Positions 23,127 through 34,900 of a DNA stretch of 64,000 nucleotides are shown piece after piece. Positions within the stretch are counted from its first letter, which is position 1; the number at the start of each line of letters is the position of its first letter. The notes under the pieces were generated by a model, which saw nothing but the letters and a program-made list of their open reading frames with translations, was not told where the DNA came from and searched no databases. A program made the translations under genes and the position numbers. The DNA is from Ilyonectria destructans (lineage: Eukaryota > Ascomycota > Sordariomycetes > Hypocreales > Nectriaceae), in contig JAHEWK010000009.1 of the NCBI GenBank assembly GCA_020740775.1, positions 3,162,001 to 3,226,000 of the forward strand. The letters are read 5' to 3'.

Positions 23127-24708
23127 CTAATATGTAATAGTAACCTCCGTGGTTCTAACAATTCCTTTTTTCCTGTTGTCTCCTTGTAGTATGGTTTCCT
23201 GACTACCACTTTTCTCAATGGAGTCACCATCCTTATCTGAGCCATACGGGCCAGGAGAACTGGCAGCATCTCTTCTTCCCTCTGCAGTGGCTCTGTACTG
23301 AGATTGCAGCTCAAAGTCCTCTCCACCATCGGTCCTGCTACTCTGCTTGGTGTAACCTCTTGAAGCCGTTCCGCCGATAGCATAGAGGCCCGTACCCCGG
23401 CCGCTTCGCTGGTTGTTGCTGCCGGAGTTGTAGCCATATTGAGGGGTGAGGCTAGTCAGCTTCAGGATATTCTTGAAGAGGGGCTTCAGGGATGGGCCGC
23501 ATGCGGCGGAGATACCAAGATTTAGTTGAAGACTATGCAGTCAAGTTAGTTTAGCTACCTCACATGATTGAAGGTTAGAAGACTTACAGGCCCCAGAATT
23601 GGATGTCATAGGTACTGAAGAATGAATCCGTTAGTCAAGAACGAATATCGAAGGCTCGCAAATGTTCTTACTAGGTAATGTCGCCGAGAGGATTGTACCC
23701 AATCTGAGCCACGGCCTTTAAAATGCCCATTGTAACCGCACTGGATACTGATTAGAGACATTCCTTCAGCGAGATCGTGATCGACGTACACATAACCAAG
23801 GCTCAAGACGCCGACGAGATACAGGCGGGTTTTGAGGGGCATCTTGAGAGTCCAGACAATTGGGACGGGGAGAGTGGCGAAAGCAACATCAGTGAAGATG
23901 TTGAAGCCTATAACTGACTGTTAGCGACACTGGTAATCATCTCCAGTCTCCCACCATTACGCACCTGTGTTCATCAGACCAAACTTGGTAAATAAATCCA
24001 CAGAATAACAGGTGCCTTCAATATTCGGGTCCCAATACCGGGCCATTGGCCTGCAGAACAAGAAGAAGGTCAACCATGCCATCAAGGTGTACGCAGACAC
24101 AAACACTGCTATCGGGTTAAAGAAAGTCGGGGAGATAGGGCGGGGTATATTCTGGTCACGGACCGATGAGACACCACAGGATGGTGTTGTACCACGCCAA
24201 AGCATTGCCTTTGAGCTTTGTAAGCTCAAGAGCGACGGCGATTTTGAGGAAGGCGATACCGCCTATCAGAGGGACGATCGACTGGACGAAGCTGAGCTGG
24301 TTGAAGACGATAAAATCGGCATCCGGGATGGTATCTTGATGGTGGCCAAGTCCATATGGTATCTGCATAAATATGGTCACGGTGCCTCCAAGAAGAGCGC
24401 ACAGCTAAAGGGCCGGCAATTAGCAAAGGAAACGGCGATGGTCGACTTTCTCCACGTGGGAAAAGTGACATAGATGGCGACGGCAAGCTGTGTATGGACT
24501 AGCAGGGGGGAGTTGAGTATCTTACCACCGACAATATCATAAATGCATCTTGGAGGCCAAAATTCCTGATGATGAAAATACGAGTGTACGACCGGAGAAT
24601 GACGATCACAAGTGCGATGACATGGAAGACAGTGGTGACGCCTGCGATCTGGGCCGTGCTGTTCTCGGCAGCTCTGGCCGGATCGACTGTCGCCCGGATT
24701 TCGCTCAT
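23127..24708 (-). CDS. PTH11-like integral membrane (rhodopsin-type) protein
   Basis: Seven exons, 24708-24526, 24404-24164, 24108-23965, 23907-23790, 23740-23672, 23614-23588 and 23532-23127, join to 1188 nt, 395 residues. Seven hydrophobic helices are traceable, beginning with TTVFHVIALVIVILR followed by RNFGLQDAFMIL, the first loop signature of the fungal rhodopsin-type domain. Next come MQIPYGLGHHQD, a VSAYTLMAWLTFFLFCRPM helix with RYWDP and a loop Cys, GFNIFTDVAFATLPVPIVW, KMPLKTRLYLVGVLSLGY and the final KAVAQIGYNPLGDITYDIQFW. A long soluble Ser/Gly-rich tail follows. The extracellular CFEM domain is absent. PTH11-like proteins are putative surface receptors; ligand unknown. All splice sites are regular, and the 27-nt exon 6 is notable. 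Confidence 0.9.
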
Positions 24709-25569
24709 CTTGCCCGTATTTGGCCGCGGGCAACCTCGGCGATCGACGGGAGAAAAAAACGGAACAGAGAATGGGAATCAGAGATACCCAGGGAGTCCAG
24801 CATATGTATAATTGGCGTCTGACTGCATATGGTCAAGTGGTGTTTATGCAGGTCGCCACCTGAACCCCCCCTGAAGACGCGGCGCTATTTTCTTCCCTTT
24901 TCCGCCGTAAATCCGTCTTTTACGTAGTACTCGGTGCCCGGAATACCCGCCGCACCCTCCACAGTGGTTTGGCATCTGCGAACTACCTGGTGCAGGGGGA
25001 AAATACCTCGGTTGTCCCAGTGCAGTAAAAAATGCGCAGGCTGCCTTGCTCACTCGCTTCCGCACAATGTACAGAGTATACATTCAGCATTTATTAATCG
25101 CGGAGCCAACTTTAGGGTTAGTTCGCTCAGGCGAGATCTCCTTGGCCGCCCAACCCGGAAATTTGGAGCATAACAAACAGGGTAACTAACGCAAGCACCG
25201 GAAAGATAAGAAGGTCGGGCTCAATAAGCTTGTTCGAATGTGGACGCTAGCCTCGGGCGGGAGAGCAACCAAACACTCCTGCCAAGACGAACGCCGGAGA
25301 ATCCGGTGTTTGCGGGAACTTTTGGACATGAAATGTCCGATCACTTATCGGCCGCTTTGGGGATGAGTGTCACGAACTAGAAGCCGCGGTGAATTCCAAT
25401 TCAGAATAGCCCTTTGATATGATATGACCTTCCGGCGCAAAGAGTATCCTTAATAAGTTAGTGCTATGGCCCGGGTAGCAAGCAAAAAAAGTGGTTGTGT
25501 GAAGTCTGTAGGCGAGTCTCTGACCGTGGTACTATCGAACCGACTCCATTGGCTCGCCACGGAGGAAGT

Positions 25570-25747
25570 ATCTCTTTGACTGCGGAAATGCTTGTGGGGC
25601 TGCCTGGGACAAATCGGATTTGAGCCGGTACACAGTCCAGTTAGCAGATACCTCGTCTACAGCCGAGTTGCCCACAAAAACATTAGTATCTCTCAAACCT
25701 GGAGAAGTTCCGAGCTGCCCCACAAGCATTTCCGCAGTCAAAGAGAT
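25570..25747. repeat. perfect 31-bp inverted repeat with 116-bp loop
   Basis: Left arm 25570-25600 begins ATCTCTTTGACTGCGG; right arm 25717-25747 is its exact complement. No target duplication or mobile-element termini were recognised. It may be a degenerate foldback element or a hairpin in the divergent promoter. Confidence 0.85.
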
Positions 25748-25916
25748 GAAGTAGCGGACACTTGGTTTGGCAGGGCGACTCTTGAGTTTTTAGGGCAGTG
25801 CAAGGTAACGGCGAATGAAATCGTATTTGCCGATCACTAGATCGAATCAACCATGCTTGACTCTTGTTAAACCCCGATGGCTATACTAATACATGTAGCA
25901 GATCTGTAGACGAGTG

Positions 25917-25946
25917 TCCCCATTTTAATGATCCCCATTTTAATGA
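25917..25946 (+). repeat. 15-bp tandem duplication
   Basis: Two exact adjacent copies of TCCCCATTTTAATGA, upstream of the tyrosinase gene. Confidence 0.9.
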
Positions 25947-26043
25947 CTAAATCCCCCCACGATGTCCTTCAAAGTAATTCAGCTCGGGACGCCGGTTAAT
26001 GGGTTCGCGCGCCTCTTCAGCCCGGGTTGTGGGGGAGGCCAGT

Positions 26044-26100
26044 AGTGGATGGACTATTCCACAGTGGATGGGCCATTCCACAGGGGACGGACTATTCCAC
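26044..26100 (+). repeat. 19-bp tandem repeat, three copies
   Basis: Three adjacent 19-bp units of consensus AGTGGATGGACTATTCCAC with two changed bases in each of units 2 and 3, then a partial fourth unit. It lies about 620 bp upstream of the tyrosinase start. Confidence 0.85.
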
Positions 26101-26650
26101 AGTGGCCGGACTTCCGTAGTGGGCGGATATTAGTGGCCATTTCGGGAAATACTCACGACGCCAAACGTCTCACCAGTGATCTCCCTCATGCAGTCGAGGA
26201 AAAGCGATACCAGAATTGGATGCATATTTAAATCGATCTTTTTCATTTCCGCCGGCGTCGCTAGTGTACGGCCGACTCCAGGGCCCTGTCCATCTTCTCG
26301 AGATTTAGTGGACCTTGTCCGGCCGGGGGCCGGTGCATTCCGATTCGCCTGTTACCGAGAAAACTGGGCCGCTAAAAATGTCGAGTCTCGCAATACTTGT
26401 AGATTCAACCACCTAATGCAGGCCAGGGTCAGGGCGGCCGCAGTATTCCCTGGACGACTCCATCGACGCAAAGCTGCGCCCCCGGCGTATCTCCCTTCTT
26501 TCGCATGATATAAGCGAGAGGCAGCAATGCGCCATAAAAATAAAATAAAAAAAGGGAAGAAAGAATAACCTTGCCAACATATTTGCCACGTGCAGTTGCT
26601 AGCGTAATTTACCACGAGGCTATCCGTCCGGTTCCGTAGCATTCAAATAT

Positions 26651-26657
26651 TATAAAA
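26651..26657 (+). promoter_or_regulatory. TATA box of the tyrosinase gene
   Basis: TATAAAA lies 65-71 bp upstream of the tyrosinase ATG (26722) and is followed by a pyrimidine-rich stretch (CCCTCTCTCAGTTTTCTC), the usual arrangement at fungal transcription starts. Confidence 0.6.
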
Positions 26658-26721
26658 CCAATCATGTAGGGTGTCCCTCTCTCAGTTTTCTCATTGTATT
26701 ATTCCCGCTAACTTCGCCGTC

Positions 26722-28119
26722 ATGTATATCTCACTAACAGCTATTCTCAGCCTCGTTGGGGCCACAACCCTCGCTCTGGCTAGCGCTGACCAGAATGCCA
26801 CTGACACTCTGGTAGACCTCAACAACCAGGCAATTGAGGCTCTCCAGGAGAGTGAAAATGCGACCACGACGAAGAGATCCAATGGGTGCTCAATCTTCAA
26901 CGCGTCCATTCGTCGGGACTGGTAAGCTGCTTCTCCGCCCCAAGATGCTTCACAGCATGCCATGTGCTAACGAACCCCGCTTTGCAGGAAGTACCTGTCT
27001 CCCAGCGAGAGGACCGCGTATATTAACGCCGTCACTTGCATGACGACGAAGCCTTCCAAGGCCGATCCTGCGTTCGCCCCTGGTGCTCGCACTCGATATG
27101 ACGACTTTGTTGCCGTCCATATCAACCAGACCCTGAGCATCCACGGCACTGTAAGACAAGTCCCATCTCCCCAGCCTCACACTATGTCGCCTCGATGGTA
27201 ACCATCCGACTCAGGGAAACTTCTTCACATGGCACCGGTACTTCACCTGGGCCTACGAGACCGCACTGAGGACTGAGTGTGGCTACAAGGGTACCCAGCC
27301 TGTAGGTATTTTCCACGCCCAGACGCGTTTGCGTACTAGCACTGACGCTTTGTAGTACTGGAACTGGTTCGAGTCTGTCGAGTTCAAGGACTCGCCGCTC
27401 TTTGATGGTAGTGCTACTAGCATGAGCGGTGATGGAACCTACGTTGCGCACAATGGTTCCCTGTCTGGCCTCAACAACATCTACATTCCCTCTGGCAACG
27501 GCGGTGGCTGCCTCAAGGACGGTCCCTTCAAAGGGTAAAGCACATTGGGTTGATCTTTAACTTGAAACGTATGCTAACGTGGATCAGCCTCACTGTCAAC
27601 CTCGGACCTGTTTCCCCCGGTATGGACGGCATGGAGGTCAGTGCTACTGGTGCGCTGGGCTACAACCCTCGCTGCCTGGTACGTGATTTGAGCCGCTACC
27701 CCGGTAAGACCTGGTTCACTGCCAGCAACCTGTTCAACCTCACCCTCGGAGCCGCCTCCGGAAGCATCGCTCTATTCCAGAACGAGTTCCAAGGCCGTTT
27801 TGGTGACGAGTTCCTCGGAGTACACGCCGCCGGTCACTTTACCATGGGCGGCGACTCTTCCGACCTGTTCTCGTCTCCCAACGACCCCATCTTTTTCCTG
27901 CACCATGCTATGGTCGACCGCATGTACTGGGTCTGGCAGGCACTCCACCCCGCCAAGGCCAAGGACATTGCTGGCACCATCACCATCCTAAACACCCCCC
28001 CTAGCCGTGATGCCATCAAGTCTGATGCCTTAAACATGGGCGTCAACGCTCCCGAGATTACCATCGGCGATGCCCTTGATACTCTTGGCAACTCACCTTT
28101 CTGCTACATCTACCTATAA
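26722..28119 (+). CDS. secreted-type fungal tyrosinase (type 3 copper oxidase)
   Basis: Exons 26722-26921, 26988-27150, 27215-27301, 27356-27534 and 27588-28119 join to 1161 nt, 386 residues. The ATG at 26722 gives a typical signal peptide (hydrophobic residues 1-20, AxA-type end). CuA ligands are His111, His119 and His128 (HINQTLSIHG...FFTWHRYF). CuB ligands are His289 and His293 (VHAAGHFTMGG) plus one of the 315/316 pair in DPIFFLHHAMVDRMYW. Enzymes of this short group oxidise monophenols or catechols to quinones in melanin or secondary metabolism, sometimes hydroxylating pathway intermediates. The substrate cannot be told from the sequence. The protein ends soon after the core, so the long autoinhibitory C-terminal domain of some fungal tyrosinases is missing. 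No breaks were found. Confidence 0.93.
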
Positions 28120-28955
28120 AGGTAGACGTCTATAGGCACATGCCATCAACATGGTATGATCACCATCGCTTCGGATGGATGATAGGCTCCGGGCAATATT
28201 TGCTTCTAAGGTCCATTCCTAGAAGAACCATAGATTATACATGTTCAAGACGTTCTAGTATTGCAGCTTCTTCTATTATTGTGGCATAGGCGAAGCAGCA
28301 TACTTGGATGTTCTAATTAAGGAATACAATCACAATCTTTTTCAGATGTACATATTATGCTGGATAGGTGGACATATATCACTTAGAATAAGTTTCTAAA
28401 ACTTCCTTAATAAAAAGGTATTATAATCTAATGTTATTAATTGCTATAACTATCACTGGTTAATTAAGAATTCATGGCTTGTTTGTTCCTGGCCCCGAGT
28501 TAAACAAATATTTCCGTAATTGAAAAAAAAGCATCAACTGATATCCGCTCCAGTAGTGGGTGCTTGAGGCGCGGAAATTGTTGTCCCCTATAGACAATAG
28601 ATACTTAGAACTCTTGTAGACTTGATTTTATGCCCTAATTTCCAGAGGGTGGAGTTTATTTTCCACACCCTCAGTAGTGCATATTATTCTTAGCTGGTTA
28701 AGCCTTAACTTCTAGCTATACCTCATCCTTATTTATTGAGGAGCCTTGGGCTATAGGGGATCTGATCCTTTGAGACTGCATTACAGATAATGACCTCCCT
28801 CTTTAATACGTGAAGAATCAGTCTTGGGCCTGGTGCTTAAGACTGGCATTATATATAACATCACGTGAGAAAGGAGACCCTATGCTCCCGTCCTTAACTG
28901 TAGTCCTAGCTCGTTATCCATCTTTCTACATCTATATGACAACCTCACTTTATGT
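28120..28955. other. 3' flank of tyrosinase, transition to repeats
   Basis: About 830 bp with rising AT content. No coding sequence is recognised. Stretches such as 28490-28700 may be decayed element sequence. Confidence 0.4.
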
Positions 28956-29330
28956 GACCTCCGCGATATAAATCGCATCAGAAATACTTCTATTCGGAGA
29001 GAAGATTAACGGAAAGATAAGTACGATGGTTGGAGTTCTTATCCAGGTTCTATTTCACACTTGAATGGAGACCCGGAAAGAAGGCTGGACTGCCAGATGC
29101 ACTCTCTCGACGAGACTAAGATATGCCAGCTAACTACTCGGACGAGCGGCTGAAGGCACATTATGAGGGTCTTTCAGGACGACTATCTTAAAAGGGTACA
29201 TATCTTGACAGTTTCCACTAATACTGAGGGCGCCCTGGAGTTTAATTTAGAAAAGGATATCAGACTATTTAAGGAGCAGGAATTGCAGCAACTTTAGGAT
29301 GCTGTACGCCGAGAGGATAAGCTTTACTAG
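28955..29330 (+). pseudogene. Ty3/Gypsy RNase H to integrase linker relic
   Basis: In one frame this reads SERRLTER, a stop, [30 protein letters not shown], a stop, DMPANYSDERL. The 'VRW.EFLSrFnF...PGk...PDALSRR' string is the hallmark of the end of RNase H in fungal Ty3/Gypsy polyproteins. Both stops sit where Gln is expected. It is separate from the larger element that starts at 31538. Confidence 0.8.
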
Positions 29331-30727
29331 GAACTTATAAAGCTAGTAGTAAATAGAGAGAAGAACTTACCGACACAGTTATAAAAGAAGAAGGTTATAA
29401 GTATCTCAGAATACTTATAGAATAATAGAGGTCTGCTATACTTTTGGGATTATATCTGGATACCTAACTTTAAGCTGCTATATATAAAGATTATTTAAGT
29501 AATATATAATTCCTATATTACTAAGTACTTAAAAAGAGACTTTATATACTTTATTCTATTAAGATATTTCTTTTAGCTGAATACAGCTAGTAAAGTACTT
29601 TAATTTATATAGAATTATAAGATTTATAGAAGAAATACTATCTAAAGAGATATAAAAAGAGAGCTTTTAAAGCTATTACTTATTTTATAATAAATACAAA
29701 GTAAGATTACTATTAACTTTATTATAAATCTATCTATAAATTATAAATAAATACTTTAAAGAGGTTATTTAATTTTCTATATAAATTTAAGTATTAAGTT
29801 AGAGTTTTTTTTTTAGTTTTTTAGGAAATTAAGTTATTTAATTAGATTCTTACTGTAATTAAAGCTAAAATTAATAGCTTTTTTTAATAGAAAATACTAT
29901 ATTAAATAGAGATTAATAGCTTAATCTATTAAAGCTATAAATTAGAAGATTTTATATAAAGTTTATTAATAGCTATTATTATTTTAATATCTTATTTAAT
30001 TAATAGTCTTTTAGCTTATTCTTTTAAGATTTATTAGAGATCTATTTAATTAAATAATATTAGCTAAAAAAGTTATTATTTTTACTTAATTAGGCTATTT
30101 ATTCAGATTTTAATTCTAACTTTATTTATTCTTTTTATTATAATACTATTATAGTTATTATAATTCTACTTTTAAATAGATTATATATTTTTAGTATTTT
30201 CTATTTTTACTCTTACTTACTATAAGAAGTAAGCTTTAAATTTATTTAATAATAGAGTTTTTATATTTAGAAGTATTTAAAGTTAAAAAGAAAAAAGAGA
30301 AAGAAAATCTTATTAAAAGGTTACAGTAAAAACTCTACTTACTAATAGTATTTTTAAGTTAAAATACTTTCAGCTTAAGCTTATATTTAAGTTTTTACTT
30401 TAAGCTCAGCCTATAATATATCTCCCTCCCTTTAGGCTTTTAATTATTTTAATTAAGCTGAGTAAATACTACTTATTAGTAGTAAGCTCTCTTTAATAGC
30501 CTAATTAGATAAAATAGTAAGTTACTCTTTTTAATTAGAAATTTAAATTTTACCTTTAATAGTATTATAGATTAAAACTTAAGCTTAAATTCTAACTTTA
30601 CTGAAATCCAGCTAATTAAGAAGTAAAATAACTTATAGATAAAGTAATAATAAAGCTTAAACTTTATTTATACTTTTATCTATTTTATTCTAGTAACTAT
30701 ATTACTATTTAGCAGTAAGAAAAAAGG

Positions 30728-30758
<31 letters not shown>

Positions 30759-31537
30759 AGCTTTAAATAGATAATTCTATAGTAATAGCCTATTAAATAA
30801 ACTTCTATTTAGCTCTTTATATATCTAAAGCTTAAATCTACTAACAGCCTTAAAGCTTCTATATAGAATACTTATAAGAGATTTATAATAGAGGGATATA
30901 TAGAGCTTACTATTATCTAGATAATTTAAAAGGTAATTAATATAAGCTTAAAGCTACTATAGAAGTAAGTAGTATTTCTAATAAATAAGCTATAAAGTTA
31001 TTAAGATTAAGTATTATTAAAGCTAATAGTATCTATACTATTAACTACTTTAATAACTAAAGAAATAATCTTTATACTGATATTACTACTATTATAAAAA
31101 CTACTTTAATAAATTACTTAAAGAAAGCTACTATTTAACCTACTAAAGTTCTTAGGAAAATACAGTAAATATCCAGTATAGCAGCAGTAAATATATAATA
31201 AGTTATTATTTAATTTTTATTTCTTTAATAATAATTATAAATTATAATACCTAATTAATAAATATTTAGGTATAGACTTCTAGCAGCTAGTTTATACCTT
31301 CTATATAGAGGTAAAGCTAGAATATATCTATATATTAATAGTATTTATAGATTATCTTAATTAATAGTATAAGAAAGATAGCAGCCTTACTGTAAAGTTT
31401 TAAGCAGTAAGAAAACTAAATATTTATATTCTTTTTATTTAAATTTAAATAACTACTAGCTAAATCTAAAGAATCTAATTAGAATAATTAAATTAAGATA
31501 TTCTTTCTTAAGAAAGTAATTAATATACAGCTAGTAT

Positions 31538-31915
31538 TATAATAGTACTAATAGATATACTGAAGTTTAATAACAGTAAGTCTAGCTTATTAAGATTAAA
31601 TACTACTTAAAGAATCTACTCAGCCTTTACTAAAAAGAATATACTTTTTCCCTTCTTTAATTTAATTTTTTAGAATAGTCTTTATTATTACCTTACTATT
31701 TAAATAGCTATTATAGCAGCTTTTATCTCTTTATTCTTATTTCTTTAAGTCCTATTATATTTAAAAGTATCTAATTAAATACTTACTTATTTATTTTACT
31801 AAAATCCCTCTATTAATCTTAGCTATAGAACTTTCTTTTAATTTAAACTCTAAGGTATCTTAAACTCTTACTATTATAAGCTCTATCTATATTAAGTATA
31901 TCTCCTACTAATAAA
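31538..31915 (+). repeat. 5' LTR of the Gypsy element (LTR1 family)
   Basis: A 378-bp direct repeat of 43580-43957. The start corresponds to TGTAATAG in the less mutated copy at 63121 and reads TATAATAG here. Confidence 0.85.
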
Positions 31916-31999
31916 TTTAAAGGTTATACTAGGGCAATAAGCTGGTATAATTAAAACTATTAGTAGAAATTACTACTAGTAGCACTTTTAAGCTGCTAT

Positions 32000-34900
32000 T
32001 AAAGCCTACTTTTAATAAGTTAGAAAAAGAAAGATAAAGAGTTAAATTTAAGTAAGTTTAATAGAAAGAAGAGATTTAATTTTAAATATAACTTTACGCC
32101 CAGCCTTAGATATTATAAACCTATTAAATAGTATTAGCTTACTAAATTAGATACCTTTAAGTTAATAGAAATATTTTTCTGGAATTAATTTAATAGAATT
32201 AATAATTTTTAATAAATATTCAGTAGGAAAGAAAGAATACCTAATAATAAATATAAAGCTAGTATAAGAAAGTATAGTAATAAATATAGTAAGAATAAAA
32301 GTAAATACCGCTAAGAAGAGAAGTCTTACTGCTAAATATATAAAACTGAAACTATTAGTATAGCTAATAAAGTAGAGAAAAAAAAAGAGGAAAAAAAGTT
32401 AGAGACTAAAAGAAAATAGAAAACCTCTATAGAAATACTTATCTTTAAAGATACTAAAGATAGATATATTTTAAATAGTAGGGATTCTAATAATCTAGTT
32501 ATTAATAGTAAATTTTAAGGTTATATTACTAACTATAGTAATTTCTTACTTAAGAAAATAAAAAGGTATACTAAAAGTCTTTATAGATATAGTATTTAAT
32601 AAGTCTTACTTTAAACCTTTAATCTCTTTATTAATATAACCTCTAAAGAGATAATAATTACCTAAAATATCTAATTAGATATTTAGAAACCCTTTAAGGG
32701 TAATAAAAGTAAATATTATTTTATCTCTATTAGTTAAGTTAACTTTATTACTAACTTTAATATTTACTCTAACTCTAATTATAGCTATTTTAGCTTAAAA
32801 TCTAAATCTCTAGCAGCTTATTTTTAAAATAGTTAGCCTAATAGAAAGAAACTAAATAAAAGAGCTATATATATTATTTAAATAAATCTTTACTGGCTAA
32901 AATATAATAGAATTTCTTTAAGAATTTAAGCTATATATAAATAACTATAAAGTTTTAAATAACTAAAAAGCTACCTACTTTTAGTAATATACTAACTAAA
33001 GTATTTTATAATAAGTTAAGTATATAATATACTTAAGTCTATAGTAGAAAGCAGTATAAAACCTAAAGACTACCTTTTAATTATAGAATTAAAACTAATT
33101 AGAAATACTAATTACTTATCTTAGCAGACTTAATATTACCCCTTTAATAATAAGAGATTATAACCTTATTTTATTCTAGATAAATAAGTATCTCTATCTC
33201 TATTAGATAATTAACTTTATAGGCTGGAAAATATCCCTCTTATAATTATAAGTATTATATAATATTATACTGAATAATATTATTATACCTCTATATAATT
33301 ACAGCTAGATAACCTCTAATAACCTAGCTAGCTTACCTTATAAATAGCTATTTAATTAGCTTAAAAGCCTACTAAATACTTAAGTAATTTTAATATACTA
33401 AATAGAAGGTAACTCCTCTTTAAGTATTCTATCTAACTTTATATAGTATAATACCCTAAGTTTACCTATATTTAATAATAACTTTCTTCCTACTATATCT
33501 ATACTAAAGGTATTTATTTAACTTAAGGCTAAATTAGACAGTTAGATAGATATACTCTTATAGATATTCTAAGATCTTATAGTTAATATAGTAAAAAATA
33601 TATAGATATAAGAAGAAAGCCTAATATTCCTCTATAATTAGATTATAAGATAGCAGACTCAGGCTGACCTAAGGAATATTACTATAAATACTATATATTT
33701 TAATATATCTAATTAAATATATAATAAGTAATACTTTAAAATAAATATAATATAGAGGTATAATTAATATTCCTAATACTGCTAGTACTATAGAGTAATA
33801 AATTACTACTCTAACTAATATAAAGACTATATAACTAACTATTAGAAGGAATATATTAAATACTATATAAATAGAGGGATAGATTAAATTGGAAAGAAGA
33901 AAGTCTTTATTTTACTTAGAATAATTATATAGTATACTAATAATTTAACTATTTAGAGACTGCTAGTTTAGTAAATTAAATACTTTTTAAACTTCTTTAT
34001 ATTTAGATAAGCTATTAAAATCTATAAGTTAATATAAGATCTAAAGAAATAGAATATATTAATAATAGAAGTAGAGCAGTTAGCTAAATATATAAAAATA
34101 GATTTTAAGATACTTATAGTATTAATTCTAATTAATACCCAAATAATAAGTATAGTCTTCTATTTAAATAGTATCTTTATTATAGAAGAAGGGGAGAAAT
34201 TAGAAAAAAAGAATAAGATATTTATAGCTATTTAAACTAATAATATTATAGTAAACCTAATTATAAAAAGAATAAGAATTAAGAATCTAAAAGATAAATT
34301 AATAGTAAAAGTAAGTAATTAACTTAAACTACTTAATTATATATTAGCTAGAAATAGATAGATTATAAATAAGGAGTTCTCTATTAAGAAATACTATAAT
34401 AAAGAATTTAATAGAGAGAAAGTTTTAATAAGTATATATAAATATATTAAAGAGGAGATATAGAAAAAAAAGATATCTATCTCTATCTATTATTTAATAG
34501 TATTAAACTTAGATAATATTTTTATTATTACAGATAAATTTACAGTATTAATAGAAGGTATTTTAAATATAAAGTTTATAAAATAGAAATTCTATTTTAA
34601 AGTGCCTAAAGATAATAGCTTTAAAGTTTATTCTATTTTTATTAAGATACTATATTTTATAGAGGCTAACTATTTCTATAAAACTAAAATAGCTAGATAT
34701 AATATTAATATAGTATAAATCTAATATAAGGAAAAAGCTATAATATACCTTACTGAGGATTTTAAATTACTTTAGTATAGAGAATATTAAATTAAGTTTA
34801 ATAGTATTACTATTATTACTAACTTTAATTTACCTTAAGAAGATTTTAATTATAATTAAGCTTAGTTTAACTTACTTAATTTAATATCTCTTTAAATTCT

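Larger units (their letters stand above)
24709..26721. other. 2 kb intergenic between receptor and tyrosinase
   Basis: Divergent promoter space between the PTH11-like gene (-) and the tyrosinase (+). No coding signal. It holds a 31-bp perfect inverted repeat, a 15-bp tandem duplication, a 19-bp three-copy tandem repeat and a TATA box, listed separately. Confidence 0.6.
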
